A program made the position numbers and the translations under genes. 34,510 nucleotides of DNA from Acidobacteriaceae bacterium. Lineage in GTDB: Bacteria > Acidobacteriota > Terriglobia > Terriglobales > Acidobacteriaceae. Positions 9,601-18,549 of this stretch are shown here, piece by piece (positions within the stretch are counted from its first letter, which is position 1; every line of letters starts with the position of its first letter). The DNA lies in contig JANXUC010000052.1 of NCBI GenBank assembly GCA_025352065.1, positions 1 to 34,510 of the forward strand. Direction: 5' to 3'. The notes beneath the pieces were generated by a model. That model was given only the letters and a program-made list of their open reading frames with translations, did no database searches and had not been told where the DNA came from.

Positions 9601-9616
9601 ATAAGGAGGCTTCAAT

Positions 9617-10801
9617 TTGTCTTCCAAGAACCGTATTTTGTTTACATCAGAATCGGTGACCGAGGGTCACCCCGATAAGATTGCCGATCAGATTTCTGAC
9701 GCCGTCCTCGATGCCTGCCTGGCGGAAGATCCTGCCAGTCGTGTAGCCTGCGAAACTCTGACCTGCACCGGCCTCGTCGTGATTGCCGGCGAAATTACGA
9801 CGCGAGCCTATGTGGACTTCCAAGCACTCGTCCGCGGGACCATCTCTTCTATTGGCTATGACAACGCGCTTTACGGTTTCGATTCCAACACTTGCGCGGT
9901 GATTTCCAGCATCAACAAGCAATCTGGCGATATCGCCATGGGCGTAGACACCGGCGGCGCTGGCGATCAAGGCATGATGTTCGGTTACGCCTGCAACGAA
10001 ACCGAAGAGCTCATGCCGATGCCCATCTCGCTGGCGCATAAGTTAACCCTGAAGCTTTCCGAAGTCCGCAAGAGTGGCAAACTTCCTTACCTCCGCCCTG
10101 ACGGCAAATCCCAAGTCACTGTGGAATATGACGAAGCCGGCAAGCCTCTCCGCGTGGACGCGGTGGTAATTTCGTCACAACATGCCGAGAATGTTGCCAC
10201 CGAGGAACTCCGCGCGGACATCCTGAAGCACGTAATTCAGGCCACCATCCCGGCGCACCTGCTCGACGCAGATACTAAATACCACATCAATCCGACAGGC
10301 CGCTTCGTTGTCGGCGGACCGATGGGCGACTCCGGCCTCACCGGGCGCAAGATCATCGTGGATACCTATGGCGGCATGGGCCGTCACGGCGGCGGCGCAT
10401 TCAGTGGCAAGGATCCGACCAAGGTCGACCGTTCCGCAGCCTACATGGCACGTTACATCGCTAAGAACATTGTGGCTGCCAAGCTTGCCGACCGTTGCGA
10501 AGTCCAGTTGGCTTACGCGATTGGTGTGGCTGAGCCGGTCAGCGTCCGCGTTGATATTTTTGGCACCGGCACGGTCGATTCCGACGTGCTCTCCGACTTG
10601 GTTCGCGCGAATTTCCATTTGACGCCGAAGGGCATCATTGACTCGCTCAACCTGCGCCGTCCCATCTATCGCAAGACGGCCGCTTACGGTCATTTCGGTC
10701 GTACCGATCCCGACTTTACCTGGGAAGCCACCGACAAAGCGAGCAAGCTCGCGGCAGATGCAAAAGCCCGCCAGGCCGAGCCAGTAGGGGTCCGCAAGTA
10801 G
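9617..10801 (+). CDS. metK: S-adenosylmethionine synthase
   Basis: MetK makes S-adenosylmethionine from methionine and ATP in the cytosol. It is 394 residues, the usual length. Recognised blocks are [20 protein letters not shown] (methionine and ATP site), [12 protein letters not shown], and the P-loop-like [19 protein letters not shown]. The start is TTG, fixed by AAGGAGG seven bases upstream and by homology starting at once. ahcY follows 81 bp downstream, so this is a SAM production / SAH removal operon closed by the terminator at 12189. The gap between the genes has a UUCG hairpin. Confidence 0.97.
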   Translation: MSSKNRILFTSESVTEGHPDKIADQISDAVLDACLAEDPASRVACETLTCTGLVVIAGEITTRAYVDFQALVRGTISSIGYDNALYGFDSNTCAVISSINKQSGDIAMGVDTGGAGDQGMMFGYACNETEELMPMPISLAHKLTLKLSEVRKSGKLPYLRPDGKSQVTVEYDEAGKPLRVDAVVISSQHAENVATEELRADILKHVIQATIPAHLLDADTKYHINPTGRFVVGGPMGDSGLTGRKIIVDTYGGMGRHGGGAFSGKDPTKVDRSAAYMARYIAKNIVAAKLADRCEVQLAYAIGVAEPVSVRVDIFGTGTVDSDVLSDLVRANFHLTPKGIIDSLNLRRPIYRKTAAYGHFGRTDPDFTWEATDKASKLAADAKARQAEPVGVRK

Positions 10802-10811
10802 ATTTCGTGCT

Positions 10812-10829
10812 GGGGCCGTTCGCGGCCTC
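10812..10829 (+). other. Intercistronic UUCG-tetraloop hairpin between metK and ahcY
   Basis: GGGGCCG and CGGCCTC form a 7-bp stem (one G-U) closed by a TTCG loop, a very stable RNA hairpin. It starts 11 bases after the metK stop. There is no immediate T-run, so it is more likely an mRNA stability or processing element than a terminator. Confidence 0.5.
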
Positions 10830-10882
10830 AGGTTCACATTGTTCGTTTTTGGTATTTGAAACAGAGGAAATTCAGGAGAAGC

Positions 10883-12154
10883 ATGTCTACAACCATTGTG
10901 AATTGTGATGTTAAGAATATGGAACTGGCGGATATGGGCAAGAAACGCATTGACTGGGCCAATCAGTCGATGCAGGTTCTGCAAATTATCCGCAAGGAAT
11001 TCATCAAGAACCAGCCACTGAAGGGCATTCGTATTGCCGCTTGCCTCCACGTCACCGCCGAGACTGCGAATCTTATGATTGCCCTCCGCGATGGCGGCGC
11101 CGACGTAGTCCTCTGCGGATCGAACCCGTTGTCGACGCAAGATGACGTAGCTGCCAGCCTGGTTCGCGACTACAACATTCCGGTTTTCGCTATTAAGGGT
11201 GAAGACAACGACACCTACTACAGCCACATCATGTCGGCGATTGACCACAAGCCGCAGATCACGATGGACGACGGCGCGGACCTCGTCGGCATCCTGCATA
11301 CCAAGCGCACTGCGGAACTCGCGCATGTGCTCGGCGGCACCGAAGAAACCACCACGGGCGTGATTCGTCTGCGCGCGATGGCCAAAGAAGGCGCCCTGAA
11401 ATTCCCCATAGTCGCCGTCAACGACGCCGACACCAAGCACATGTTTGACAACCGCTACGGCACAGGGCAATCCACGCTGGACGGCATCATTCGCGCCACC
11501 AACTTCCTGCTGGCGGGAGCGAAGTTCGTAGTCGCTGGATTCGGCTGGTGCGGACGCGGTCTGGCTTCGCGTGCTCGCGGAGCGGGCGCTGAAGTTATCG
11601 TCACGGAAATCGATCCCACGAAGGCGCTCGAAGCCGTGATGGAAGGCTACCGCGTGATGTCGATGAACGAAGCCGCCAAACTCGGCGACGTTTTCTGCAC
11701 CGTCACCGGCAACAAAAACGTTTTAGCCAAGGAACACTTCGAGCTGATGAAGGACGGAGCGATCATCTCTAATTCCGGCCACTTCAACGTTGAAATCGAC
11801 ATTCCTGCGCTGGAGAAAATGTCTTCCTCGAAGCGCACCACCCGCGCCTTCGTCGAAGAGTACACCATGAAAGATGGCCGCAAGATCAACCTGCTCGGCG
11901 AAGGCCGCCTCATCAATCTGGCCTCCGCCGAAGGCCACCCGCCGTCGGTGATGGACATGAGCTTTGCGGATCAGGCTCTATGCTGCGAATACATGGTCAA
12001 GAACTACAAAACGTTAGAAAAGAAAGTCCACACCGTCCCCGCCGATCTCGACAAACGCGTCGCCCGCCTCAAGCTCGAAGCCATGGGCGTCAAGATCGAC
12101 AAACTCACCGCGGAACAGGAAGAATATTTGGCCAGCTGGAACGAAGGAACATAG
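10883..12154 (+). CDS. ahcY: Adenosylhomocysteinase
   Basis: AhcY reversibly splits S-adenosylhomocysteine into adenosine and homocysteine with bound NAD, relieving product inhibition of methyltransferases. The signature blocks are present: [43 protein letters not shown] and the NAD-binding GFGWCGRG. The frame is open from 10856, but the ATG at 10883 has AGGAG four bases upstream and yields 423 residues. The protein lacks the C-terminal Tyr-Arg-Tyr tail of the longer eukaryote-like form, so it belongs to the shorter type seen in archaea and many bacteria. Its position directly after metK fits the shared pathway. Confidence 0.96.
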   Translation: MSTTIVNCDVKNMELADMGKKRIDWANQSMQVLQIIRKEFIKNQPLKGIRIAACLHVTAETANLMIALRDGGADVVLCGSNPLSTQDDVAASLVRDYNIPVFAIKGEDNDTYYSHIMSAIDHKPQITMDDGADLVGILHTKRTAELAHVLGGTEETTTGVIRLRAMAKEGALKFPIVAVNDADTKHMFDNRYGTGQSTLDGIIRATNFLLAGAKFVVAGFGWCGRGLASRARGAGAEVIVTEIDPTKALEAVMEGYRVMSMNEAAKLGDVFCTVTGNKNVLAKEHFELMKDGAIISNSGHFNVEIDIPALEKMSSSKRTTRAFVEEYTMKDGRKINLLGEGRLINLASAEGHPPSVMDMSFADQALCCEYMVKNYKTLEKKVHTVPADLDKRVARLKLEAMGVKIDKLTAEQEEYLASWNEGT

Positions 12155-12188
12155 AGCAGTTGCCAGTAGACAGTTTCCAGTTTCAACA

Positions 12189-12217
12189 GAGGCAGTCCCA
12201 ACGGGCTGCCTCTTTTT
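12189..12217 (+). terminator. Rho-independent terminator of metK-ahcY
   Basis: GAGGCAG and CTGCCTC form a 7-bp stem, with an inner CCC/GGG pair across one bulged T, followed by TTTTT. It begins 34 bases after the ahcY stop. Confidence 0.85.
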
Positions 12218-12282
12218 CCCCCAAACACATCCATTTGCCTGCCAAACCACGGCCCGTCGTTTCACCCGCCAAAAAAAAGACC

Positions 12283-12366
12283 GTCATCCTGACCCTGAGC
12301 GCTTTTTGCGAAGGGGAAGGACCCCCATGCTCCGTCCTTAGCCGACTGCCGCAAGGCATTCTCACC
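12283..12366. repeat. Diverged copy of the intergenic TCATYCYGAG repeat family
   Basis: GTCATCCTGACCCTGAGCG begins at about 12283, with a weakly complementary GGCATTCTCACCGTGCGGCG near 12354-12373. It lies between ahcY and modA. It is less regular than the copy at 2823, and the assignment rests on the sequence of the left half. Confidence 0.35.
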
Positions 12367-12414
12367 GTGCGGCGTCCTTATCAAAAGCTTTGGGCTTCTG
12401 GTAAATTGACTCCT

Positions 12415-13167
12415 ATGACGAAGGCACTCACAGGCGGCCTGCTCTTATTTGTCCTGTGCCTTCCAGCGTTCGCCGAAGAAATCACAGTCGCCGCCGCTGC
12501 CGACCTGCAATTCGCTCTCAAAGACATCGCCACACGCTATGAAAAGCAGACGGGGAACACGGTAAAGCTAACGTTCGGCTCTTCCGGCAATTTCTTTTCT
12601 CAAATCCAGAACGGAGCCCCTTTCGATGTCTTCTTCTCCGCCGATCTCGACTACCCCAAGAAACTCGAAGCCGCTGGTCAAGCCGAGCCGGGCACGCTCT
12701 ACCAATATGCCACCGGAAAAATTGTCCTCTGGGTCCGCAATGACTCGAAGCTGGATCTAACTAAGGGTCTGGCGGTCTTACTCGATCCGTCCATCCAGAA
12801 AATCGCCATCGCCAATCCGCAGCACGCGCCCTACGGACGAGCCGCCGTCGCCGCCCTCGAACATGAAAAGCTTTACGACAAGCTCAAAGACAAAATGGTT
12901 CTCGGCGAAAATATCTCCCAGGCCGCGCAGTTCGTCGAATCGGGGAGCGCCGATGCGGGTTTTATTGCGCTCTCGTTAGCGGTTGCGCCTGCGATGAAAG
13001 AAAAAGGCCGCTACTTCGAAATCCCTCCAGATTTCTATCCGCCGCTGCGGCAGGGGTGCGTCGTGCTGGCGTCGTCGAAGAAGAAAGCCGCAGCCGCGGC
13101 GTTCGTCGAGTTTCTGAAAAAGCCGGAGATTGCCGAGCTGCTGAAGCGCTCGAGTTTTGGAAAGTAA
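12415..13167 (+). CDS. modA: Molybdate ABC transporter substrate-binding protein
   Basis: ModA is the periplasmic binding protein that delivers molybdate (or tungstate) to the ModBC importer. The 250-residue product has a Sec signal peptide (MTKALTGGLLLFVLCLPAFA) and the family N-terminus ITVAAAADLQFALKDIA, then KLTFGSSGNFFSQIQNGAPF and DVFFSADLDYPKKLE, all in the oxyanion-binding region. The frame is open far upstream to 11980, but that part overlaps ahcY and the terminator; the ATG at 12415 coincides with the signal peptide. No modB or modC follows in this window. The Mo-dependent oxidoreductase at 33 kb would need molybdate, but is too far away for an operon link. Confidence 0.92.
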   Translation: MTKALTGGLLLFVLCLPAFAEEITVAAAADLQFALKDIATRYEKQTGNTVKLTFGSSGNFFSQIQNGAPFDVFFSADLDYPKKLEAAGQAEPGTLYQYATGKIVLWVRNDSKLDLTKGLAVLLDPSIQKIAIANPQHAPYGRAAVAALEHEKLYDKLKDKMVLGENISQAAQFVESGSADAGFIALSLAVAPAMKEKGRYFEIPPDFYPPLRQGCVVLASSKKKAAAAAFVEFLKKPEIAELLKRSSFGK

Positions 13168-13255
13168 CGAGCCTGGATTGTGGGTTTAAGTGTAAACGCC
13201 TGTTATCTACAATCATCCTAAGACATGATGGCGTGAACGAGTCAGAATAGCCGCT

Positions 13256-13766
13256 GTGACACTACTCAAGTTCCTTCAAGTGCTTGCCACAGTATCGCTG
13301 ATTCTTGGCGTGGCCCGAATCATCCACATGTTTCGCGCTCGAGCGATGCGCGCTCTCGCTGTCGCATGGGGTTTCCAGTACATCGGACCCCTGCTCCTAA
13401 ATGGTGGAACCCATCTCACACCAAGATCAGTCCTCCTCTTCCGGCCTGGTTCTCCCATTGCTGCCTCTCCGGCAAACGAATTAGACAGGTCTGGAATGTA
13501 ATCGAGGGACAGCGAAACGGAGTATCGGTTCTCATTTTTGATACTGTTATTGGGGAAAGAAAAGGCGGCGCACCGTGCACTTTTATCGCGTGCCAGACCG
13601 AACAGAATCCATTCGGAACGGTTACCTCTCCAGATCGCGTAATGCAGTCACATGGATGGACGGTCCTTCACGGAGTTTGGTTCCTTTGGTTTTCGTGGAC
13701 AATGAGCATACAGCGCCTCTACCACCATTTGAAGAAGTTGTGGGTTGGCTAGGACTGCGAGCCTAG
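13256..13766 (+). pseudogene. Frameshifted conserved hypothetical membrane-anchored protein
   Basis: A single gene appears to be spread over all three frames. The first part (from 13256) has a membrane helix (LLKFLQVLATVSLILGVA) and ends in ALAVAWGFQYIGP. The reading then moves at about 13425 to the next frame (WNVIEGQRNGVSVLIFDTVI ... CTFIACQTEQNPFG). At about 13665 it moves again to SLVPLVF ... PPFEEVVGWLGL, ending at 13766. The combined order resembles small Acidobacterial hypotheticals with a 'VIEG..NG..VLIFD...G' core. The function is unknown. Two frameshifts make it a probable pseudogene, although sequencing error could account for part of it. Confidence 0.55.
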
Positions 13767-13881
13767 TTGTTGAGAAACAGCGATTACACCAACAATCTCG
13801 CTCAAAGCGCATCGCAGCGGACATCCCGTTTTTCTCCGTGCCTCCGTGGTAGATTAAAAGTTCGGTTTCAAGATATTAATC

Positions 13882-15348
13882 ATGAACGAAATCGCCAACT
13901 GGGCTCTGAACATCGCCTCACTTCGCGGAGCCTCTTACGCCGACGCTCGCATTGTCTCGCACCGCAACCGCGCCCTTTCCACCAAGAACGGCAAGGTCGG
14001 CAGTGCGCAAGATGCGGAATCGCTGGGCATGGGCATTCGCGTCATCGCCAACAATGCCTGGGGATTCGCGGCCACCGACAATCTGACGCGCGCCTCGGTC
14101 GAAGCCGCGACGGTGCTGGCCATCGAAGTAGCGCACGCCTCGGCCCGCGTCCAGCAGGAGCCGCTCCAACTCACCGATGAAAAGCCCGCTGTTGCCGAGT
14201 GGACCACTCCGCACAAGATCGATCCCTTCACCACTTCAATTGAGCAGAACTTAGATCTTCTCCTAAAGATCGACGCCGAAATGCGCACCGTCTCCGGCGT
14301 CACGCTCACCGAAACCGGCATGAGTTTCGACCGCGAAGAGACTTGGTTCGTCTCCTCCGAAGGCGCGAATATTCACCAGACAAAATTCTCCACCGGCGCG
14401 GGCTATGCCGCGTACGCGTTTGCAGGAAATGAAATCCAGAAGCGTTCCTACCCAAATTCTTTTGGCGGACAATATCAGTCCAAAGGCTATGAGCTAATCG
14501 AAGAGTTGAAGTTGCTGGAAAACGCCCGCCGCGTTGCCGAAGAAGCAGTTGCTCTGCTCAAAGCCGACCAGTGTCCAGAAGGCACGTTCAACCTGATTCT
14601 GGATGGCTCGCAACTCGGCCTCCAGATTCACGAGTCGGTCGGCCATCCCATCGAACTCGACCGCGTTCTTGGAATGGAAGCAAACTTCGCGGGCACTTCT
14701 TTCCTGACCTTGGAGAAACTCCGCAAGCTCCGCTACGGCAGCGATATCGTCAACGTCGTCGCCGATGGCCGCCAGGAGCACGGTCCCGGTCTCGGCACCT
14801 TCGGCTTCGACGACGAAGGCGTTCCCGCGCAATGCACGCCGATCATTACCAACGGGCTCTTTACGGGTTATCTCTCCTCTCGCGAAACCGCCCACACCAT
14901 CGGCGAAACCCGCTCCGGCGCAACCATGCGCTCCGAAGCCTGGAACCGCATTCCCATGATCCGCATGACCAACATCAGCATCGTCCCCGGAGACAAACCG
15001 CTGACGAAAGAACAACTGATTTCTTCGACCGACAGCGGCCTTTACATGGAAACCAACCACTCCTGGTCGATTGACGACAAGCGTTACAACTTTCAATTCA
15101 GTTGCGAAGTTGGCTGGGAGATTAAGGGCGGCAAACGCGCTCGCATGTTAAAGAATCCGTCCTACTCCGGCATCACCACCGAATTCTGGAATTCGATGGA
15201 CGCCATCTGCTCGCGCGACGAATGGACTCTCTGGGGCACGCCAAATTGCGGCAAAGGCCAGCCTCAGCAAACCATGGGCACAGGACACGGCGCAGCCCCG
15301 GCCCGTTTCAAGAACATCCGCGTAGGCAGCGCGTTTCAAGGAAGTTAG
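13882..15348 (+). CDS. tldD: TldD family metalloprotease
   Basis: TldD is the catalytic half of the TldD/TldE heterodimeric zinc protease that degrades unfolded peptides and, in Escherichia coli, trims microcin B17 precursor and CcdA. The 488-residue protein has the metal-binding HExxxH motif (HESVGH, H250-H255) within GLQIHESVGHPIELDR, and the conserved C-terminal region TLWGTPNCGKGQPQQ with GTGHGAAPARF. It starts at the ATG at 13882; the upstream ribosome site is weak. The partner gene follows 103 bp downstream, with a repeat fragment between. No RiPP precursor or modification enzyme is visible nearby, so a general proteolytic role is assumed. Confidence 0.94.
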   Translation: MNEIANWALNIASLRGASYADARIVSHRNRALSTKNGKVGSAQDAESLGMGIRVIANNAWGFAATDNLTRASVEAATVLAIEVAHASARVQQEPLQLTDEKPAVAEWTTPHKIDPFTTSIEQNLDLLLKIDAEMRTVSGVTLTETGMSFDREETWFVSSEGANIHQTKFSTGAGYAAYAFAGNEIQKRSYPNSFGGQYQSKGYELIEELKLLENARRVAEEAVALLKADQCPEGTFNLILDGSQLGLQIHESVGHPIELDRVLGMEANFAGTSFLTLEKLRKLRYGSDIVNVVADGRQEHGPGLGTFGFDDEGVPAQCTPIITNGLFTGYLSSRETAHTIGETRSGATMRSEAWNRIPMIRMTNISIVPGDKPLTKEQLISSTDSGLYMETNHSWSIDDKRYNFQFSCEVGWEIKGGKRARMLKNPSYSGITTEFWNSMDAICSRDEWTLWGTPNCGKGQPQQTMGTGHGAAPARFKNIRVGSAFQGS

Positions 15349-15369
15349 AAGAGCATGAAACTTTTTAAG

Positions 15370-15412
15370 TTTGTCATTCCGAACCAGCACTATCGGTGAG
15401 GAATCTGCTACT
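15370..15412. repeat. Half-copy of the TCATTCCGA intergenic repeat
   Basis: TTTGTCATTCCGAACCAGC followed by GGTGAGGAATCTGCTAC matches the left arm of the element at 2823. No inverted partner is present. It lies inside the tldD-tldE gap. Confidence 0.5.
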
Positions 15413-15451
15413 AGGCTTCAGAGTTGCGACTAGACCTACCGTGATCAATCC

Positions 15452-16828
15452 ATGCTGACCCAATCCCAAGCCGCCGATATCTTCAACAAGCTCCGCAAAA
15501 GCTCGTCCTCCGGCGAACTGGAAGTCACGTTCTCCGGCGGTCGCAGCTCGCTCACCCGTTTCGCCAACAACGTGATCCACCAAAACATGACGGAAGAGAA
15601 CACCTCCGTCTCGGTCCGCATTTTGAAAGACGGGCGAACTGCTCGCGCCACAACCAACGTTCTCGACGACGAAAGCCTGCAGCGCGCCGTCACCTCCGCC
15701 GAAAATCTCGCAAAGGTCCAAGAAGCAGATCCCGATCTTCTGCCGATGCCGTCCAACGGCGGCCCGTCAACCACCATCCCATCGCGCCATTTCGCAAACA
15801 CCGCGAACCTTACACCGCAAGACCGCGCCTCCGGAGTCGAAAAAATCGTCGGCACAGCCAAAAAACACAACCTCACTACGGCAGGCATCTTCGCCAGCGC
15901 GGAAAGCTACGAAGGAATTTTCAATTCCGCCGGACTGCACGATTGGCACATGCAAACCCTGGCAGAAATTTCCATCACCATGATCGGTGGCGACGCTTCC
16001 GGCTGGCAGAAATTCAATTCCCCCGATGCCCTACATCTCGACCCTCTCGCGTTAGCTGAAACCGCTGCCCGCAAGGCCGTCGATTCCGCCAACCCGCTCG
16101 ACCTCGCCCCCGGGAAATACACGGTCATCCTGGAACCCGCCGCCGTTCTCGATATTGTTGGATTCATGTTCTGGGATTTTGGCGGCCTCTCCGTGCTCGA
16201 CCAGCGCTCATTCCTCAACGATCGTGTTGGCAAGAAGCTCTTCGGCGACAACATCAATATTTGGGACGATGCTTCTCATCCTCTACAAACCGGCATCCCA
16301 TTCGACGGCGAAGGCATGCGCCGCCAGCCCGTGCAGCTCGTCGAGAATGGCGTAGTCCGTCAGCTCGTCCACGCCCGCTCCACGGCAGAGAAACTCCGCA
16401 AGTCTGAATTCGCCGACAAGGTCGGCCCCGTCCATGCCTCAGGCCATGGCTTCCAGCTCCCCAACGAAATGGGAGAAATGCCCATCAACATTGTTTTCGC
16501 CGCTCCAGCAAATCCCCAAACCGTCGATCAAATGATCGCCAGCACCGAGCGCGGTGTTCTCGTCACCCGCCTCTGGTATATCCGCGAAGTCGAGCCCTAC
16601 GACAAGATGATGACCGGCATGACTCGCGACGGCACCTTCCTGGTCGAAAACGGCAAGATTCAGCGCGGCATCCGCAACTTCCGCTTTAACGAGAGCCTGC
16701 TCCACATGCTTTCGAACGTCGAAGCGATGAGTACGCCCGTGCGTTCCACCGGCGAAGAGTCCTTCGACATGGTTGTCCCGGCCATGAAAGTCCGCGATTT
16801 TAACTTCACGGAAACCACCAAGTTTTAA
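15452..16828 (+). CDS. pmbA: TldE/PmbA family protein, non-catalytic partner of TldD
   Basis: This 458-residue protein belongs to the same fold family as the preceding gene but lacks the HExxxH zinc motif, as expected for TldE/PmbA. Visible blocks are LEVTFSGGRSSLTRFANN near the N-terminus, YTVILEPAAVLDIVGFMFWD in the middle, and ERGVLVTRLWYIREVEPYD then GMTRDGTFLVENGKI near the C-terminus. Together with TldD it should form the heterodimer in which TldE shapes the closed proteolytic chamber. The start ATG at 15452 lacks a strong ribosome site. tldD and tldE are probably one transcript. Confidence 0.93.
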   Translation: MLTQSQAADIFNKLRKSSSSGELEVTFSGGRSSLTRFANNVIHQNMTEENTSVSVRILKDGRTARATTNVLDDESLQRAVTSAENLAKVQEADPDLLPMPSNGGPSTTIPSRHFANTANLTPQDRASGVEKIVGTAKKHNLTTAGIFASAESYEGIFNSAGLHDWHMQTLAEISITMIGGDASGWQKFNSPDALHLDPLALAETAARKAVDSANPLDLAPGKYTVILEPAAVLDIVGFMFWDFGGLSVLDQRSFLNDRVGKKLFGDNINIWDDASHPLQTGIPFDGEGMRRQPVQLVENGVVRQLVHARSTAEKLRKSEFADKVGPVHASGHGFQLPNEMGEMPINIVFAAPANPQTVDQMIASTERGVLVTRLWYIREVEPYDKMMTGMTRDGTFLVENGKIQRGIRNFRFNESLLHMLSNVEAMSTPVRSTGEESFDMVVPAMKVRDFNFTETTKF

Positions 16829-17052
16829 CCTGAAATCGACCGAAATTACCGGCTCTTTGCAGGCGCTCCAACCCGCTTTACCCGCCTGCGAACCAGAGTT
16901 GTAACCTCTACGTAAGTCTCTTTAGGCCAATAGGTTACAGAGAAAGCCGCCGTCCAATTTTTAAACTTCAGTAACTTTTTTCTGCACCAACCCGGGTGTA
17001 CTCTCTGCTCACGATGATAAACCAAGGCGGAATGACGGAGGGCACGAATCCG

Positions 17053-17433
17053 ATGAATCCTGAAGCGAAATCCAAGGGTGCGTCGGCCCCGTCCAGTGCG
17101 GGCGCAGCAGCCGCGCCAGCCAAGTCTCCGTTTGCCAGCGTGCAGGGCGCAGTCCGCTTTCCACTGGAGCTTCCAGTCTCGCTCAAGTCTGCGGGCAGGG
17201 AAGCGCTGGCAACCACGCAAAACATTTCAGCCAATGGTGTTCTGTTTCAGGTAGACGCGGATATGCCCGTGGGTTCCCGAGTGGAGTTCACGATTTCCGT
17301 TCCAGCTCAGGTGGTGGGTACGGCACACGATGTCCAATTGGACTGCAGTGGCCGGGTCGTAAGGAATTACGAAGAGAGCGGTCGCCGCGGTATAGGTGTG
17401 GTGATCGATCAGTACCACCTCGAGCGCCGCTGA
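17053..17433 (+). CDS. PilZ-like domain protein with degenerate RxxxR motif
   Basis: A flexible Ala/Pro/Ser-rich N-terminus (about 30 residues) precedes a PilZ domain. The second half of the motif is present (NISANGVLF, NxSxxG), but the RxxxR half is not: the sequence before RFPLELPV is VQGAV, so the first arginine is missing. c-di-GMP binding may therefore be weak or lost. The frame is open from a GTG at 16996, with ATG codons at 17014 and 17032. The ATG at 17053 is chosen because GGAGGG lies about ten bases upstream, but this is not certain. It is followed after 24 bp by the LuxR-type regulator, so the two are very likely co-transcribed. Confidence 0.75.
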   Translation: MNPEAKSKGASAPSSAGAAAAPAKSPFASVQGAVRFPLELPVSLKSAGREALATTQNISANGVLFQVDADMPVGSRVEFTISVPAQVVGTAHDVQLDCSGRVVRNYEESGRRGIGVVIDQYHLERR

Positions 17434-17457
17434 CGCGGGCTCTACAAGAAGGAAGAA

Positions 17458-18276
17458 ATGGCAACCACAGCAGTTAAACTCGCGGAAGATGCTTTGGAAC
17501 ACCTGCCGTCGAGCCGGGAAGGCAACGGGGGCTCGTCTGAAGAAGAAGCTGGCATCCGTGTTCTGTTGGCGGATCAGCAGGCAATTTTTCGCGCGGGATT
17601 GCGCAAAATCTTTGCTGTCGAAGACGACATTCGCGTGGTGGGCCAGGCGGAATCGCTTGCACAGACCTTGGGTTCCGCCGGCAAGTTCGCTGTCGATGTT
17701 TTGATCTTCGAGTCTGCGCTAGCTCCCGAGCCTGCAGAAGCGGTCAGCGACTTTCTGCGCAAATCTCGTGATTCTCGTGTAATCGTAGTCACCGAGCAGC
17801 CGGAACAGGAAATCACGCTGGAGTGTTTGCGCCGTGGAGCGCACTCGGTTATCTCCCGCGAAATTGAACCAGACCACCTCATTGAATGCGTTCGTAAAGT
17901 CGCTGCGGGTGAGCCTTGGCTTGATCTGCAAGGCATGGGCTGGGTCCTGAATGCTTTCCGGAACAACGCCTCGCGTCCAGCCAGCGCGCGTTCCAAAGTG
18001 CAGTTGACTCCGAAAGAGTCCGTCATCGTGGCCTGCGTAACTCAGGGCATGAAGAACAAAGAAATCGCACATCGAGTAGGCACCACCGAGCAGGTAGTGA
18101 AGAACTATCTGCGAAAAGTCTACGACAAGCTCGGCGTCGCCGACCGTTTGGAACTGGCTCTATTCTGCTTGCACAACAGGATAGTCGATACCAATAGTGT
18201 CCCGGCCGCCCCTGAGCATTCGGCCGCCCCTTTGCGTGCATCTGCCGCCGCAGCTGGTAACGGCAACGTATCCTAG
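17458..18276 (+). CDS. LuxR/NarL-type regulator with atypical receiver domain
   Basis: This 272-residue protein has a receiver-like domain (about residues 33-150) and a C-terminal LuxR-type HTH (about 183-240: LTPKESVIVACVTQGMKNKE, then the recognition region EQVVKNYLRKVYDKLGV). The receiver departs from the norm. The phospho-acceptor Asp is Glu (E85, in VLIFESAL), the acidic pair is D39-Q40 (LLADQQ) and the conserved Lys is Arg (R134, VISREIE), while Thr112 is kept (VIVVTEQ). Phosphorylation is therefore unlikely and the domain may sit in a fixed, phospho-mimic state. The ATG at 17458 has an AAGGAAG site. Its target genes are unknown. The adjacent PilZ gene suggests a shared signalling role, which is an inference. 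Confidence 0.9.
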   Translation: MATTAVKLAEDALEHLPSSREGNGGSSEEEAGIRVLLADQQAIFRAGLRKIFAVEDDIRVVGQAESLAQTLGSAGKFAVDVLIFESALAPEPAEAVSDFLRKSRDSRVIVVTEQPEQEITLECLRRGAHSVISREIEPDHLIECVRKVAAGEPWLDLQGMGWVLNAFRNNASRPASARSKVQLTPKESVIVACVTQGMKNKEIAHRVGTTEQVVKNYLRKVYDKLGVADRLELALFCLHNRIVDTNSVPAAPEHSAAPLRASAAAAGNGNVS

Positions 18277-18454
18277 CTCCCGGAACTTAACCCCTTTGGC
18301 CAACTTTTTTAAACCGCCTGGAAAACTCGCGGTAGGAATGAGTTGCGACCTGCCGAAGATCACCATACAATCAGGCAAGTCAGCTGTTTTCGAATCGCCC
18401 TAGCAAGATCGAGCGCATCGAAAACCTTCCAACAATCCTCCAACCGCAACAACC

Positions 18455-18544
18455 GGAGAGATGGCCGAGTGGCTGAAGGCGCACGCTTGGAAAGCGTGTT
18501 TAGGGGAAACTCTAACGTGGGTTCGAATCCCACTCTCTCCGCCA
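18455..18544 (+). tRNA. tRNA-Ser (anticodon GGA)
   Basis: This is a class II tRNA with a long variable arm. The acceptor stem GGAGAGA (18455-18461) pairs with TCTCTCC (18534-18540), then discriminator G and an encoded CCA at 18542-18544. The anticodon loop TTGGAAA in a CACGC/GCGTG stem gives GGA at 18489-18491. The T-arm is GTGGG-TTCGAAT-CCCAC. It is the integration target of the adjacent integrase, and the gene has stayed intact. Confidence 0.97.
18522..18544 (+). other. Probable left attachment site (attL) in the tRNA-Ser 3' end
   Basis: The integrase stop codon lies only 6 bases beyond the tRNA CCA, the usual arrangement when a tyrosine integrase uses a tRNA 3' end as target. A near-copy of TTCGAATCCCACTCT (one base missing) occurs at 31934-31947. 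Confidence 0.5.
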
Positions 18545-18549
18545 CATTT

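Noticed and set aside
9406-9616. SAM-I, SAM-II or SAH riboswitch before metK
   Set aside because: I looked for their conserved cores and found none; only generic hairpins are visible, so a named class is not claimed.
10175-11470. A 431-codon open frame on the minus strand across metK and ahcY
   Set aside because: It spans two well-supported genes on the other strand and has no family motifs.
11980-12414. Upstream extension of the modA frame, giving 395 codons
   Set aside because: The extension overlaps ahcY and the intrinsic terminator, and the signal peptide begins at the internal ATG at 12415.
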